Shown piece by piece: positions 45,206 to 57,339 of a stretch of DNA of 64,000 nucleotides. The position numbers and the translations under genes are program-made. The first letter of the stretch is position 1, and each line of letters opens with the position of its first letter. Source of the stretch: Chionoecetes opilio (lineage: Eukaryota; Arthropoda; Malacostraca; Decapoda; Majidae); assembly GCA_016584305.1 (NCBI GenBank), contig JACEEZ010026262.1:204678-268677 (forward strand), written 5' to 3'. The notes beneath the pieces are model-generated. The model saw nothing but the letters and a program-made list of their open reading frames with translations. It was not told where the DNA came from and made no database searches.

Positions 45206-46127
45206 GATAGATAGATAGATGGTTTATTGACCACAGCTCCAATTCCAATGATCTGAAACTCGAGAAATGCCAGTGGTCGCTGGCAGTTTTAACTCAAAGG
45301 TTGGTCTACTGTGTTTCGGCTCCGCGACTAATATTTTTCATAAATTAATTTCGCGATAAACATTGATGCACCGCATCTGAATACCAAACAATATAGTTCT
45401 TCTGTTGTTCTACTAATTATATGGATGACATGCATTACGATGGAACGTTCTATAATAGCAATTTAATGCAAATTACTCGCCTCGAGTAGCAAAGCTTAAT
45501 ATATTTTTTACATGTATATTGTGGCATGTAAAATTTGGGCGATGTTCACACTGTTTTCTAAGACAGTACTGCTGCGTCTGGCAAACGCTTGTCAAAATAC
45601 AATAAGCAATGCCTTGGAAAAACGAAGAATAAAGAATGCCGAAATCGGCTTGTTGCTGCGACAATGTAGGTTATAATTGTGGAGGCGACACGCCGCGGCG
45701 GGAAGTGGTGGCGGGGAGATTGTGGCGGGGAGATTGAATCAAAACGTTGCCACTTCACGCGTCGACTCATTGCACTTCCAGGCTTTCTATCTGATTGATA
45801 CACAATAATAACAGGAAAATATGACTGCCTAGGTATAGATAACTTCTAAACATACGTTATTGACTATATAATATCATAGAATAGCATTTACTATAACCTC
45901 CTCAACTATAACCTCCTTGGTTATTTGGTTATATACAATGTTTTACAGAATCAGGCTTCTATACAATATACATATAGAAGAAAATCGTTCTTAATATTAT
46001 ACTTTTGTGTTTTAAGTGCAGTGGAATAAGCCCATATTTTGTTTTCCAGTAGACCAACTTATTATCAAAAAAGTGAGTTAAAACTGCCAGCGACCCCTGG
46101 CATTTTGGGTTCCAGTTCTCTCGAGTT
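45206..46127. mobile_element. Inverted-repeat unit starting with a LINE-like tail
   Basis: (TAGA)n followed by TGGTTTATTGACCACAG is, on the minus strand, an AATAAA signal plus a CTAT tail, as in LINE 3' ends. A similar tail lies at 62641. CTCGAGAAATGCCAGTGG at about 45257 is mirrored at 46074-46127, giving about 40-bp inverted repeats around 780 bp without recognised coding content. Confidence 0.5.
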
Positions 46128-46589
46128 ACAACCAGTATATCTGACTTTAGAATATGCACATAGAAACTTGAGAAAAATCAAAACAAAAAAACAGCATAGT
46201 CCACATAATCAAACAACAACCAAAAGGTGAAAATGTTGACATAATTTCCCAGCTGACACCACTACATAAATCCGTAAGATGTCATGAATACCCTTACATG
46301 AGATACCATGAGAAATACCTTCACTAAAACTTTCTTCTAATCTTGTAATTCCATACTGACTTTTAATTGTTTCCGTTAAAGAACACACCTCTACTACATG
46401 TCTCTGTTTGGATAAGTCCACACATACCTGTTAAGTTACCTACCATACCTAATAAGTTAACACATGACGCGACAATGTAACAATATTTTCTAGTTTACAT
46501 GCTACCTTCTAATACTCCCTTGCCTTGTTATTTCAGTCATTCGTGATCTTATAAAAGCACAATTCTATTAGCATAAGTAAACTAGGGGG
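46128..46589. other. No gene recognised
   Basis: AT-rich unique-looking DNA. A 70-codon frame at 46209-46421 shows no motif. Confidence 0.35.
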
Positions 46590-47000
46590 GGCACTCAGTA
46601 GAGCGCAGACCTCCGCCGGAGGTATGCGCTCTAAAACAAACAGTTGTGATTCGATTTCATCCAAAATTAAATCAGTTCTTCCTTATACCAAATAGACTTG
46701 GTATACCAAGTTTGGTCCAAATATATTCTTAACTTTTCGAGAAATCCTGTACACTAACAAACAAACAAACAAACAGATCGGGGTTTCACTCCGATCTCCC
46801 CGCACTCCAAGTCAGGATGGACAAGCCAGTCCTCGTGCCGCACGCCAGCAGCACGAACACTCTCCTCTCTTTTTTCAAACGCATCTCTCTGACGGGCTCA
46901 AGCTAGCCCGTGGTCCTCCCTGCTGGAGGCCCGAAAAAAAAAAGAAGAAGATCGGGGTGGAAACATAACCTCCCTTCAACTTCGTTGGCGGAGGTAATGA
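46590..47000 (+). mobile_element. Dispersed repeat with CCGCCGGAGGTATGCGCTCT start
   Basis: Begins GCACTCAGTAGAGCGC and CTCCGCCGGAGGTATGCGCT (the latter also at 11.29 kb). It runs through a GGTATACCAAGTTTGGTCC block, and ends AACTTCGTTGGCGGAGGTAA. (ACAA)n precedes an internal SINE-like insertion. No coding region was found. Confidence 0.5.
46785..46948 (+). mobile_element. Short poly(A)-tailed SINE-like element, copy 1
   Basis: AGATCGGGGT is duplicated at 46775-46784 and 46949-46958, flanking 164 bp that end in an A-rich (AAG) tail. The body includes GGATGGACAAGCCAGTCCTC and GCTAGCCCGTGGTCCTCCC. The same body, inverted and without that duplication, is at 59041-59185. No tRNA boxes are obvious. 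Confidence 0.7.
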
Positions 47001-47030
47001 TAAGATTAAAGGATTATTTTATTTAATGGA

Positions 47031-47084
47031 GGTGTGTGTGTGTGTGTGTGCGTGTGTGTGCGTGTGCGTGTGTGCGTGCGTGCG

Positions 47085-47177
<93 letters not shown>
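47031..47177 (+). repeat. (GT)n tract
   Basis: About 147 bp of GT with GCGT interruptions, abutting a SINE 3' end. Confidence 0.9.
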
Positions 47178-47179
<2 letters not shown>

Positions 47180-47577
47180 TCATCTAGTTGTATTCATCTA
47201 GTTGTATTTTACAGGGCCAGAGCAACGCTCGTATGGCCCCGTCTCCATATCAACATTTATTTTTCTCACTCATCTTTTTAGTGTTGGCCGAAGCCACCAC
47301 CCCGGGAGGCGGGTCACAAACCCCCGGCTAATACCCGGTACCCATTCACTGCTGGGTGGACAGGGGCTCGGGTTTTAACCCGTCGGGTGCTAGCGACGTA
47401 GATCTACGTCGGCAGGGCGTATCACCCCCAGTGCCAGCGACGTAGATCTACGTCGGCATAATTAAAAATAAATTTCGGCAAAACTAATCACTTATTATCT
47501 TCAATTTCTACATAGGGTTACACATGTACTCTTTGAGCGATGTGGCAACAATATAGCATGTGGATAAGGCTGCACTT

Positions 47578-47694
47578 ACACCAAGCGGGTCGAGTCGAAT
47601 CGAGTTGAGTCGAGTCAAGGTGAGTAATTGTCATAACGAGTGAATACTCGTTGTGATTCGAATTGACTCGACTCGACTCGAATTGTTTGGTGTA
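47578..47694. mobile_element. Miniature hairpin insert, TTACACCAA ends
   Basis: TTACACCAA ... TTGGTGTAA bracket mirrored GAGTCGA-rich arms (GTCGAGTCGAATCGAG and ATTGACTCGACTCGAC) of about 50 bp with a short spacer. It lies within the piggyBac-like element upstream of its ATG. Confidence 0.55.
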
Positions 47695-47779
47695 AAACGA
47701 ATCCTAAGGTGTGCGTAGGTGACTCTAGGGATAAGAGATTGATGGTGTTTCAGTGTGTTTTGTCACCACGAGCGCTGTT

Positions 47780-47985
47780 ATGTCTCGTCCTATAAAGCAA
47801 ATTTTGACAGACTCTTGAGTTGGTTGAAGAAGTTTTTAGGGAGAACCTAAGTGACTTTGATTCTGACGACTCTTTTGACGACTCTTGTGATGACCGGGAC
47901 TACGTGCAATCATCAGAACCGTCGTCGAGTGGTGAGGAGAGTGAGGTACCCTCGCCACGCAAGATGGTGTACGATGTTTAACGGA
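47780..47985 (+). pseudogene. piggyBac transposase N-terminal remnant
   Basis: ATG at 47780 starts MSRPIKQIL. After a frameshift and stops the sequence resumes as an acidic Asp/Ser stretch (DFDSDDSFDDSCDDRDY), then SSEPSSSGEESE. An acidic Ser/Asp-rich N-terminus is characteristic of piggyBac transposases. The catalytic DDD domain is missing. Confidence 0.6.
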
Positions 47986-48630
47986 AGGCATCGGCCCCTA
48001 TATGCGTCGCCTCCACCTTCAAGGCGATGATGAAGAGGATGTGAACGAACCCCAGACATCATCGGTGTCCACATGGCTGGCCAGTCCAGTGACCATGCAA
48101 CGAAAATCGTTACCAGGAAATCCACCTCAGAACAAGCGAACGAGAGTGAGTGGTGCTGGGCCTCTATCACCCAAGGGTCTGCCCCTTCCTCTCCCTTCCC
48201 CGCTGATGCCGACATGCCGTCACTAATATTACACTATTTGAAAATTATTATTAGATTATGAAAATGTATTTGCAGTCTGTATACTTCAAGGGTTGAAATG
48301 TAGTCATGCATCACACTCAAACAATAAACTTTTTTTGATAAGAAAACCTAAATGTAGCAAACATTTTCATAGCGAATTTTGACATGAAAAATATATTTGT
48401 TAAGGGTTTGTTTGTCATTATATTATTTAATTTAACCAATAGACCACAATTAAAATAAAAAAAGAAATTCAAAAATCGGCTGGCACTGGCGTAGGTCAAG
48501 AACCAAAAATTAGGCAGCACCCGACGGGTAATTAAGAAGACCGCCCGTCTGTCTTCGCTCCGCCCGGGGATCGAACCCGGGACTTCTCGGTTGTGAGCTG
48601 AGCGTGCTAACCCTTACACTACGGAGTTCC

Positions 48631-49023
48631 CCTTAAAACAAAAAAATGTGTGTGTGTGTGTGTGTGTGTGTGTGCTCAGAAACATTCAACACTGCAGGAC
48701 GCGCCTCCCTAGAGATCCAGCAATTTCTCAGCATAACTTTGCTGTCCAGCCCTGGAGAAGTGGCTAAAATTTATTACCTTAGAAAAAGAAGAAAACATAC
48801 GTGGGTTGTAAAAAAATATATATGATAGCAACAACAACAATTGATTATAATAATGACAATGATAATATTTATAATTACTATAAATGAAAATAATGATAAC
48901 GATGACGTCTCACGCATGTTACACAGACACATTTGAGGAAAAACAATGTATAAGTAAAATGAGGCGCAGAATCACTGTCACAATTCATCACAACCAATCA
49001 GTGGTCACCGCCAACCCCCTTAT
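48631..49023. other. No gene; (GT)n and AT-rich DNA
   Basis: A (GT)n run at 48647-48673 is followed by AT-rich DNA. The frame 48884-49066 runs into the transposon terminus and has no motif. Confidence 0.4.
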
Positions 49024-52000
49024 TAGTGCAGCAGATCATCATAACAATTGTGCAAATTATGACTAAAGCATGAAATGTTTACCAGTGTTAGTACATACCA
49101 TAAGGTTCATTTTCAGATCGGGAGGTAAGTCAGATTTGACCTCTGAGGATAGTGAGAGGTCAATGACCTCAATTACATTGAAATTGTAATTTTTTCACGA
49201 TTCTGGTGCAGTTTGTCTGTTTTGGGAATCATTAAAAAGGTATGTTGCCATGTGTTGGGCCCTTTATCTTCTGGAGAGCCTTTTTATACATAATCACAGG
49301 ATGCAACCATGACTGAACAAGTGCTTTAAATGAGGTCAGTGACCTCAGGAAACAAATTTATTGAAATACACATTTATATTATTGTGGTGTCCAGAACAGC
49401 TTGCATGAAATCGTATTGTAAGATCATCTGTGCAACCTTAATTTTCAATGTGCACTGAACATAGTCTATAAGCTTAAAGTACAGTGAGGTCAGTTACCTC
49501 AGACACATGTATAGTACATACCGGTACATGTAATACACACACATTATCCATATAGACGTATAGATATAAAGGTGTCTGATTGCACCTAACAGTCTCCCGA
49601 ACATGCACATAAAATGCAGTGCACTTGAGTGCAGCCTTGGTGCACTTGCAGCGGCCGGTACATCCCTTCTTGCAGCCGCAGTGGATCAGTTCGTGGCAAG
49701 ATTTTGATGCCTCTGGCAGTGTCGTCCAAAGAGGCTGCCACCCAGAGGCCTCCTTTGTCCAGCCCCAGTCAGATGGGATTGGTAACTCTGGATTCAGGAC
49801 CAGAGTTTGGTTCCAGCAGTTGTCCTGGAGAGATGCACGCTTGATGTGCTGCTGGAGTGCTGCCTGCGTTGGGGGAATGTTTTCTAGAGCCCTAGACTTG
49901 TGTGCGAAGAGCTGTTTCCTAGCATCGTTCACTTCCATGGTGTCACTGGTGCGGTCATACATCAGCACAACGAAGCGCTCCAGCAGTGACATTGACTCCT
50001 CACTCACATCACTTGGCATGCGTAAGAGTTCTTCAAAGGCACCAGTCACCTGTGGGAACACTTTCCAAGTCTCCCAGGCAGTCTTCTTCCCTCTGCCAGC
50101 GAAAGAAGACACAGGTTCGTCACAGACACAGACGGCCAGCTTCAGCAGCCAGGAGGTCGGGAGGCCTTGCAGGACGTTGTACAGCCGGTGCAGTGAAGTG
50201 CTTCGTCTTCATGGCAGCAGGTGGCACACTTGTGTACACTGATGGCAGAGGTGCTACTGACTTGGCGGAAGAGATGTCTTGCCCAATCACCACTACACCA
50301 CGGTCGAGTCCGCCATTCGTGTGTGATGGATGTTGCATTAGGGAGATACCTGTGCCATGAAAAGAATCCTTGGTTGTCGCAGAGCTGGGGTTATGGTCAA
50401 TATTATCGGCAGCCCCAGTAGTGAACAGTTCCTTGCGCAGCTTGGGTGGGCAAACAACTTCTTCCATGTTGAAGCGCTGGCAGACACCATTGACAATGTC
50501 TGCTGTGAGCTGTAGTAATCTATCGTATGACACACACATCCCTAGGCTGAACAGTGTGTCAATCAGACCACTGCTTCTGGTCACAGCGTGAATCTTGAGG
50601 GACAAGTAGAGTGGGAGTGGGGTTTCTCTTTCGCGGCTGTGGCGCACTGAGGTTGACTCCACACTGCGTGCATGCTGTTGAACACCAGTAGCTGCGATAC
50701 TGTAAGAGCAGCAGTTGTGGTGCTTGTGTTGGCCAACTTAGTCTGGTGCTTGATGTTCGCCCCATCGAGGATCATGTTCACCAGAGCAAGGAGGGATGGT
50801 GTCACAGAATCTTTCTGGCAGTCAGCGTGGAACGCACCGTCAAAGGTGAACCTGGTCTGAAACATTTATCTACGTACTACCTGTGCTGCTCTTACTAGAT
50901 GCATGGCATCACTGTCATGATCACAGGCCTTCTTCAGGGCGGGACCTATATCTTTCTCAAACAAGAGAAGTGTGTCTCGGTCCTGAGAATGGGCTCTCAG
51001 ATCAGGAAGCACAGAAAGAAGTCTGTCCTTCAGTCTGGTTGTGTGTATTCTGTTGGTTACCGTGGCACCCAGCTGCTCCAGTCTCGTCTTGTAGAGGTTA
51101 GCCACGTCTGAGAGTTTAAATACAGGGGCATTATCATCATCTGCATGCATGTCTTCCATAAATACCACCAGCTCAGCAAAGGCTATGCCATGCAGACGAT
51201 CCGCATCCTCGTCCTTGAGTGCGGCTGGTCTGATTTTGTTGTATAATGCACGGAGACAGTTGCGATGGTATTTTGCCTCGATGGCAATCATGTCTCCTGC
51301 AGACAGCTTGGCCAGCAGTTCAGTGTCCCCCAATTCAGTGGCACATCTCCGAACGTTCTTTGTCAATTTCCTTTGTAGCTGCTTCGTGCAAGTCTGCAGT
51401 GCCAGCTGGCTTATTGCAGAAGAAACAGATAGGCTCGGTTGACTGTGGAAGCCTGTGGGCAGCTGCTGATCGTGTGTGCACGGTTGGAGTACCGGTACTA
51501 GATTGCTGTCCTGAAGCTGATTCTGCTCTGCTCTGCTGGTCAAACATTTTTTTGTTAAACTTTAAACGACATTTCTTGTGCCACTGAGCACTGTGTGTCC
51601 TCAAGGTAGCTTCTACGCCATCGCCATCATCCAGTCTGTTCACGTTGAGTTCCATTGGCATGTGCCGAAGTCCGTTGAACTGGAGGAGGTCTTCTGTCAA
51701 TGATGCATAGCCACTACCACTCGGTTTCATAGTTGATCTTAGTGGGCACTGCAAAGGTTCATCTGTCTCTGCTTAGCAAAGAATACAAAGCTCCCAGTTA
51801 GTTCTTGGGGGTGGTCTTGATTGCTTGGACGTAGAGGGCTGGGCTGGGTCTATGAGGATATGACGCTTTGCCATAGTGACGATCAGGTCTGGGATGCTTG
51901 TATCTTGGCTTCGATCATCAGGCAGGGAATCCTGCAACACACAAGTACAGCAATTGTGTTAGTATCAGCCACCACAGTTTACATTCATTGGCATCAATAT

Positions 52001-52261
52001 TTGATATGTTGAGGTAATTGACCTCTCACTGTCCTCAGAGGTCAAAGCTAGACACCTGTAAATAATTACCAACGCTGTGTGGAATATGTAGACACTTTTA
52101 TTGGAACACAAATGCATGGTTTGTACATCATAAACATGTTTACCATTAACCAATGACGCCAAACATTAATATTTTGATACTTTGAGGTCATTGACCACTC
52201 ACGGTCCTCAGAGGTCAAATCTGCCTTACCTCTTGATCTGAAAGTGAAGCTTATGGCATGT

Positions 52262-52262
<1 letters not shown>
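49024..52262 (-). mobile_element. Academ-like DNA transposon, copy 2
   Basis: The left end TAGTGCAGCAGATCATC at 49024 and about 240 bp after it match copy 1. The right inverted repeat (from about 52095) matches copy 1 up to GGCATGTAC, then is cut by another repeat at 52262. The interior carries the N-terminal half plus the C-terminus of the nuclease protein, joined by deletion at about 50113. Flanking target duplication cannot be read because the right tip is lost. Confidence 0.75.
49600..51874 (-). pseudogene. Academ-like transposase, N-terminal half fused to C-terminus
   Basis: ATG at 51874 starts MAKRHILIDPAQPSTS. A TAA interrupts soon after (ELCILC then stop, near 51775). The next frame (51754-51335) has HSAQWHKKCRLKF and CFFCNKPAG, Cys/His pairs that could bind zinc. 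It is followed by 51543-50866 (LLAKLSAGDMIAIEAKYHRN) and 50865-50120, with frame changes between. At about 50113 the sequence jumps to SSFAGRGKKTAWETWKVFP, continuing to the C-terminal Cys-rich segment (to about 49620). The nuclease motifs between are deleted. This is the part missing from copy 1. Confidence 0.75.
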
Positions 52263-52988
<726 letters not shown>

Positions 52989-52989
52989 N
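52989..52989. other. Ambiguous base N
   Basis: A single n at the end of the (TC)n tract marks an unresolved base, probably an assembly or sequencing problem in the repeat. Array length here is uncertain. Confidence 0.95.
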
Positions 52990-53097
52990 ATTTTATTTTT
53001 TATCTTAAATTTGTTTTTTAGTTTTACTTACAGTACTTGTAAGGAGCGTAAATAACTCCGCAGTTGCGCGCCTTAAAATTTATAATCAATCAATCAA

Positions 53098-56000
53098 TGA
53101 TCTTTAAGATATTCGATAAAAATCAGGATTTTTTGCAAATTAATTCAATACTTTTGAAAATATGAAAATTTCAGGACTATTGCACATATAGATACATTTA
53201 AAACCCGGTTTTATAAAACACCCAACAGTCTCTTGCTGACTCGTTGTTGTGTAAATTTTTCAAGACACACTCAAAACTCGTTTCTCACTTTTCAAGACTT
53301 CAACTTGTAAATTATAGACGAAATGCTGTGGCCACGTAGTTCAGAAGAATTTCTAAATAATAAGGGGCGGGAGTGACCTCACGACCCGCCCATCTTTTAA
53401 ACCTAACTGTTGCTGCGGCTCCAGGCGGGCTGATGCCCGCTCATCTATTTTTTTTTTTTTTTTTTTTTACATCACAAGGAACGGGCCAAGGGCAAAACAA
53501 AATGGGTAACACAAAGCCCGCATAGTTGCCATTCCCTATAAAGGAGACAGTAAGAGAAAAAAATAAAAAGGGGGGGTGACCCAAATTTTAGCTCGGGAGG
53601 TGTCTTGTTACTCTTTTTTTTGAAAAGATATAAGTCATAGAAGGTGGGAAAATAGAAACAGAAGAGACTTCCGGGTTTACCAGTGAAAGGGATGAAAGAG
53701 TAAAGATACTGATTAATTCTTGCATTAGGAAGATGGGCAGAATAGATGAAATGAGTAGAAGTCTTGTGCAGCGAGGCCGCGGGAGGCGGGGAGGCATGCA
53801 GTTAGCAAGTTAAAGAAGAGCAGTGAGCATGAAAATAACGGTAGAAGAGAGCATGAGAAGCAACATTGCGGCGGTGATTTAAAGATTAAAGACAGTCAGT
53901 CAGAGGAGGGATTAATGAGACGAAAAACTTTTGATTCAACCCTTTTTGGGAAGGGGCTTATGAGTGGATCCTCCCCAACATTGAGACATAACTCCATACA
54001 TGGGGGGAAATAAGGCCCCTGTGAGAGCAAGCTTTGGGGAGGGAGAAAAAAAAGGGCGCAGACGCCACAGGACACCTAACTTCCTAGAAGCTGTTTTAGC
54101 AAAGATGAGATGTGAGATTTCCAGTTCAGATATTTAGTAAAGGATAGTCCTAGAATGTTCATTGTAGAAAAAGGAGACAGTTAGTGTCACTAAAGAGGGG
54201 GGATAGTTATCGGGAAGGTTTGTCGAGTAGATAGGTGAAGAAATTGGGTTTTGAGGCATTGAAAAAAACAAGGTTTGCTTTGCCCAATCAGAAATTATAG
54301 AAAGATTAGAAGTTAGGCGCTCGGGGGATCTCCCCCGGTGAATCACTTAGTTCCTGTTGAGTTGGACGTCTAATAAACGACGTTGAAAAGTGCAGGGAGA
54401 ATCATCAGCGTAGGAGGATAGGCTTTGAGTTAGACTTAGAAGATCATTAATGAATAATAGAAAGTGAGTGGGTGATAGGACAGAACCCTGGGGAACACCA
54501 CTTTTGATAGATTTAGGAGAAGAACAATGTCCGTCTACGTAGCTGCAATAGAACGGTTTTAAAAGGGAAAACTTAAGATGAGGTACAGGAGAAGGATATA
54601 AACCGAATGGGGGTTTAGTTTGGAAATTAAAGATTTGTGCAAGACTCTATCAAAAGTTTTTTGATATTCAAGGCAACAGCAAAGTTTCACCGAAACCCCT
54701 AAAGGAGGATGACCAAGATTCAGTTAGGAAGCTAGAAGTCGCCAGTAGATCGCCCTTTACGGAAACCGTACTGACGATCAGATAGAAATTGTGAGCAGAT
54801 AGATGCTTAAGAATCTTCTTATTAAAGTATAGATTATTTTTTTTTAGCAAGGCAGGAAGTCAACGCTATAGGACGGTAGTTTGAAGGATTAGAACGGTCA
54901 CCCTTCTTAGGAACAGGTTGGATGTGAGCAAACTTCCAGCAAGAAGAAAGGTGGAAGTAGATAGACAAAGACGGAAAAGTTGACCAGGAAGGTGCAACCC
55001 ACAGAAGCACAGTTTTTGAGAACAATGGGAGGGACTCCGTCAGGACGTAAGCCTTCCGAGGATCTAGGCCAGAAAGGGCAAGGAAAACATCATTCCAAAG
55101 ATCTAATGACAGGCAAAATATAGTCAGAGGGTGGAGAAGAGAACAAGCCCTTCATCAACCAGAGTGGACTTTTAGCAATGGTTTGGGCGAAGAGTTCAGT
55201 TTTAGAAGTAGATGAGACAGCTGTAGAGCCATCTGGGTGAAGCATAGGAGGGAAAGATGAGAAGAAAATTGTTAGAGATGTTTATTAGCTAGATGCCAGA
55301 ATCACGAAGAGAATTTGATTCAGAAAGTTTTTGACATTTTCTATGAATGAAAGAGTTTTTGGTAAGTTGAAGTAAGATTTGGCATGATTACGGGCCAAAA
55401 AATTTTAAAGGGCATGAGTATCGAGATGGATGCTTACGGTACCGTTTGTGAGCCCCTCTCTATCTCGGACAGCATGAGAACAGCAGAGTTTAAACCAAGT
55501 TGACGGGCTTTAGGATTAGAGAATGTGTGTGGAATGTACGCCCCATGCCAGAGACTATGACCTCAGTTATGCGCTCTGCACAAAGAGATGGGTCTTTGAC
55601 ATGGAAGCAGTAATCCTTCCATGGAAAATCAGAGTTGTACTCCCTTTAAAGGTTTTTCCCACTTAGCTGAGTTGAAGTGCCAGAAGCACCTCTGCTTAGG
55701 GGGGTCCCGAGACGGTACCGGAGCGATAGGCAGGTTACGAAAAAAGATTGTGATGGGAGGAACCCAACGGAAGAATAGTTTCACAGAGTAAGCAGAAGGG
55801 TTATAGTTAGGAAAAGATCAAGAATGTTGGGCGTGTCTCCAAGGCGGTCAGGAATACGGGTAGGGTGCTGCACCACTGCTCTAGGTCTTGGAGGATAGAA
55901 AATTTTGTAGGCTAGTTCACCAGGTTGGTCGTGAAAGAAGATGATAGCCAAATTTGAACATTGAAGTCCCCAAGAATGGAAATTTCAGCTAAAGGAAATG

Positions 56001-56956
56001 AGATGAGATCTGCTCCACTTTTGATGTTAAATAGTCGAGAATTTTACATAGTCAGAGGAGTTAGGTGAGAGATATCAGCACAGATAAATTTAGTAAGAGA
56101 TGACATTGAAGTCGAAGCCAGATGGTAGAAAATTCGGAACATTCAAGGCCGTGGGCACGAGAGCAAGTGATGTCATTGCGCACATATACGCAACAGCCAG
56201 CTTTGGATTTAAAATGAGAATAGAGACAGTAAGAGAGACAAAAAAAAGTCTGCTGTCAGTGCTCCAGACAACTGAGTTTTCGGTGAGGAAAAAAATGAGG
56301 TTTAGAGGAGGAGAGTTGATGTTCAACAGAGAGAAAGTTAGATCTAAGGCCGCGAATGTTGCAGAAGTTTAAGGAGAAAAGGGCCCTAAAGAAGTATCAC
56401 GAAACCTCGAGTCGACATCTTGAAGACTGTCCGACCTGGGGATTTCTGGTCCCCTCCCCAGTTAGGGACTCCGAGGCAGGGCGATTTACAGGCATAATAA
56501 ATTTTTGAGTGAAGATAGTGTAGGGATGTAAGTGCATGTAGTGTAATGTGAGTAGAAAGAGGAATTGTCTTTAGAGTGCAGGCTGCAGCTACTCTCTTGT
56601 GTATCTGTGACACTAAGGGATATGGAAAGAGAGGACACGGGAGATTTCAATGATAAGTCTGCAGCACCCCCTCAACTCCCGTAAGTACCTCCCCGGGAGT
56701 ATTTCACCATGGCGGCAGGTGTCTGACTGCCTACTCCCTATAATAATATTACTGTTTTTATGTATACATGTGTATGTATTTTAGTTTGTTTGGCTCGTCT
56801 ACGATTGATAATACACATAATTAAGTGTATACCAGCGATAGCCTCCCTGGCGTCGGAGCCATGTTTGTTTACAGTCGCAGGAACAGCTGACTGGTAGTGC
56901 AGGCGAACGATTGTGTGTGTGTGACGGCTTGCAGTCAAAAAATTGTTAGTTTTTAG
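53098..56956. mobile_element. TTAA element copy 2 (inverted), split by a Jockey LINE
   Basis: Positions 53098-53449 are the inverse of about 29325-29670, and 56748-56956 the inverse of about 29085-29300, in the nested TTAA element. Both outer ends are lost. The intervening DNA is a LINE inserted at CATCTATT. Confidence 0.75.
53450..56747 (-). pseudogene. Jockey-type LINE, nearly full ORF2, heavily mutated
   Basis: The poly(T) at 53450-53468 is the poly(A) tail of a minus-strand LINE. The minus strand encodes, from the right, an endonuclease start (NFCNIRGL near 56360), more endonuclease (56090-56326), and a reverse-transcriptase finger block (VPKKGDRSNPSNYRPIALTS at 54834-55025). A region at 54668-54850 (FLTESWSSSFRGFGETL) follows, then later pieces (SNLSIISDW at 54134-54346 and a C-terminal MPPRLPRPR block at 53588-53797). 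Frequent frameshifts and stops make it inactive. The arrangement and tail fit the Jockey clade common in decapods. Confidence 0.8.
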
Positions 56957-57080
56957 GCGGCCGACAAATATAACTCGTCACAGGCAGCCTATGTCTCTAA
57001 CTTCTTTACGTGACGTGCACAAACACACACACACACACCTTCCAAACTCACGTGTACTATCACTCCCCCTCACATTCCTG
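56957..57080. other. No gene; short (CA) run
   Basis: About 120 bp including a small CA run near 57018-57038 between two elements. Confidence 0.4.
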
Positions 57081-57339
57081 TAAAGGCCCCCATCCACGGT
57101 GCGATCTGGTCTTGAGACCATCGGACAGATCTGGTTGAATCCGACCAGATTGGATCGTGATTGGGGTGATTTTGGTCTGTCCGACCGACTGACAGCTGGT
57201 CGGATGGCGACCAAGCAGTGTTTAGCTTTTAGATCCGACAGATCATCAGGTTCAGACCGGATCGCATCGTGCGTGTGCTGATCGAGATTCGAGAGGCCAA
57301 CCGTCAGTTTCGCTTTTGACAGCGGCGCGAAAGGACATC

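Larger units (their letters stand above)
47379..48528 (+). mobile_element. piggyBac-like element in the SINE
   Basis: Inverted termini CCCGTCGGGTGCT (47379-47391) and AGCACCCGACGGG (48516-48528) are adjoined by TTAA at 47375-47378. On the right TTAA is at 48532-48535, three bases out. Subterminal palindromes CGACGTAGATCTACGTCG occur at about 47394 and 47438. Between lie a decayed transposase N-terminus, a GAGTC-rich hairpin and an unrecognised 74-codon frame (48002-48226). TTAA targeting and CCC termini fit piggyBac. Confidence 0.75.
47178..48630 (-). mobile_element. tRNA-Val-like SINE split by a piggyBac-like element
   Basis: The minus-strand head GGAACTCCGTAGTGTAAGGG and B box GGTTCGATCCCC lie at about 48560-48630. 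The body resumes at 47378 with AACCCGAGCCCCTGTCCACC and ends at 47178 with two ACAACTAGATGAAT units. Removing 47379-48531 restores the arrangement of the intact SINE at 35262-35545. Confidence 0.75.

Noticed and set aside
47913..48226. Frames of 74-100 codons in the piggyBac-like element as a new gene
   Set aside because: They lie in the deleted interior of a non-autonomous element and match no motif I know; kept only as unrecognised content.
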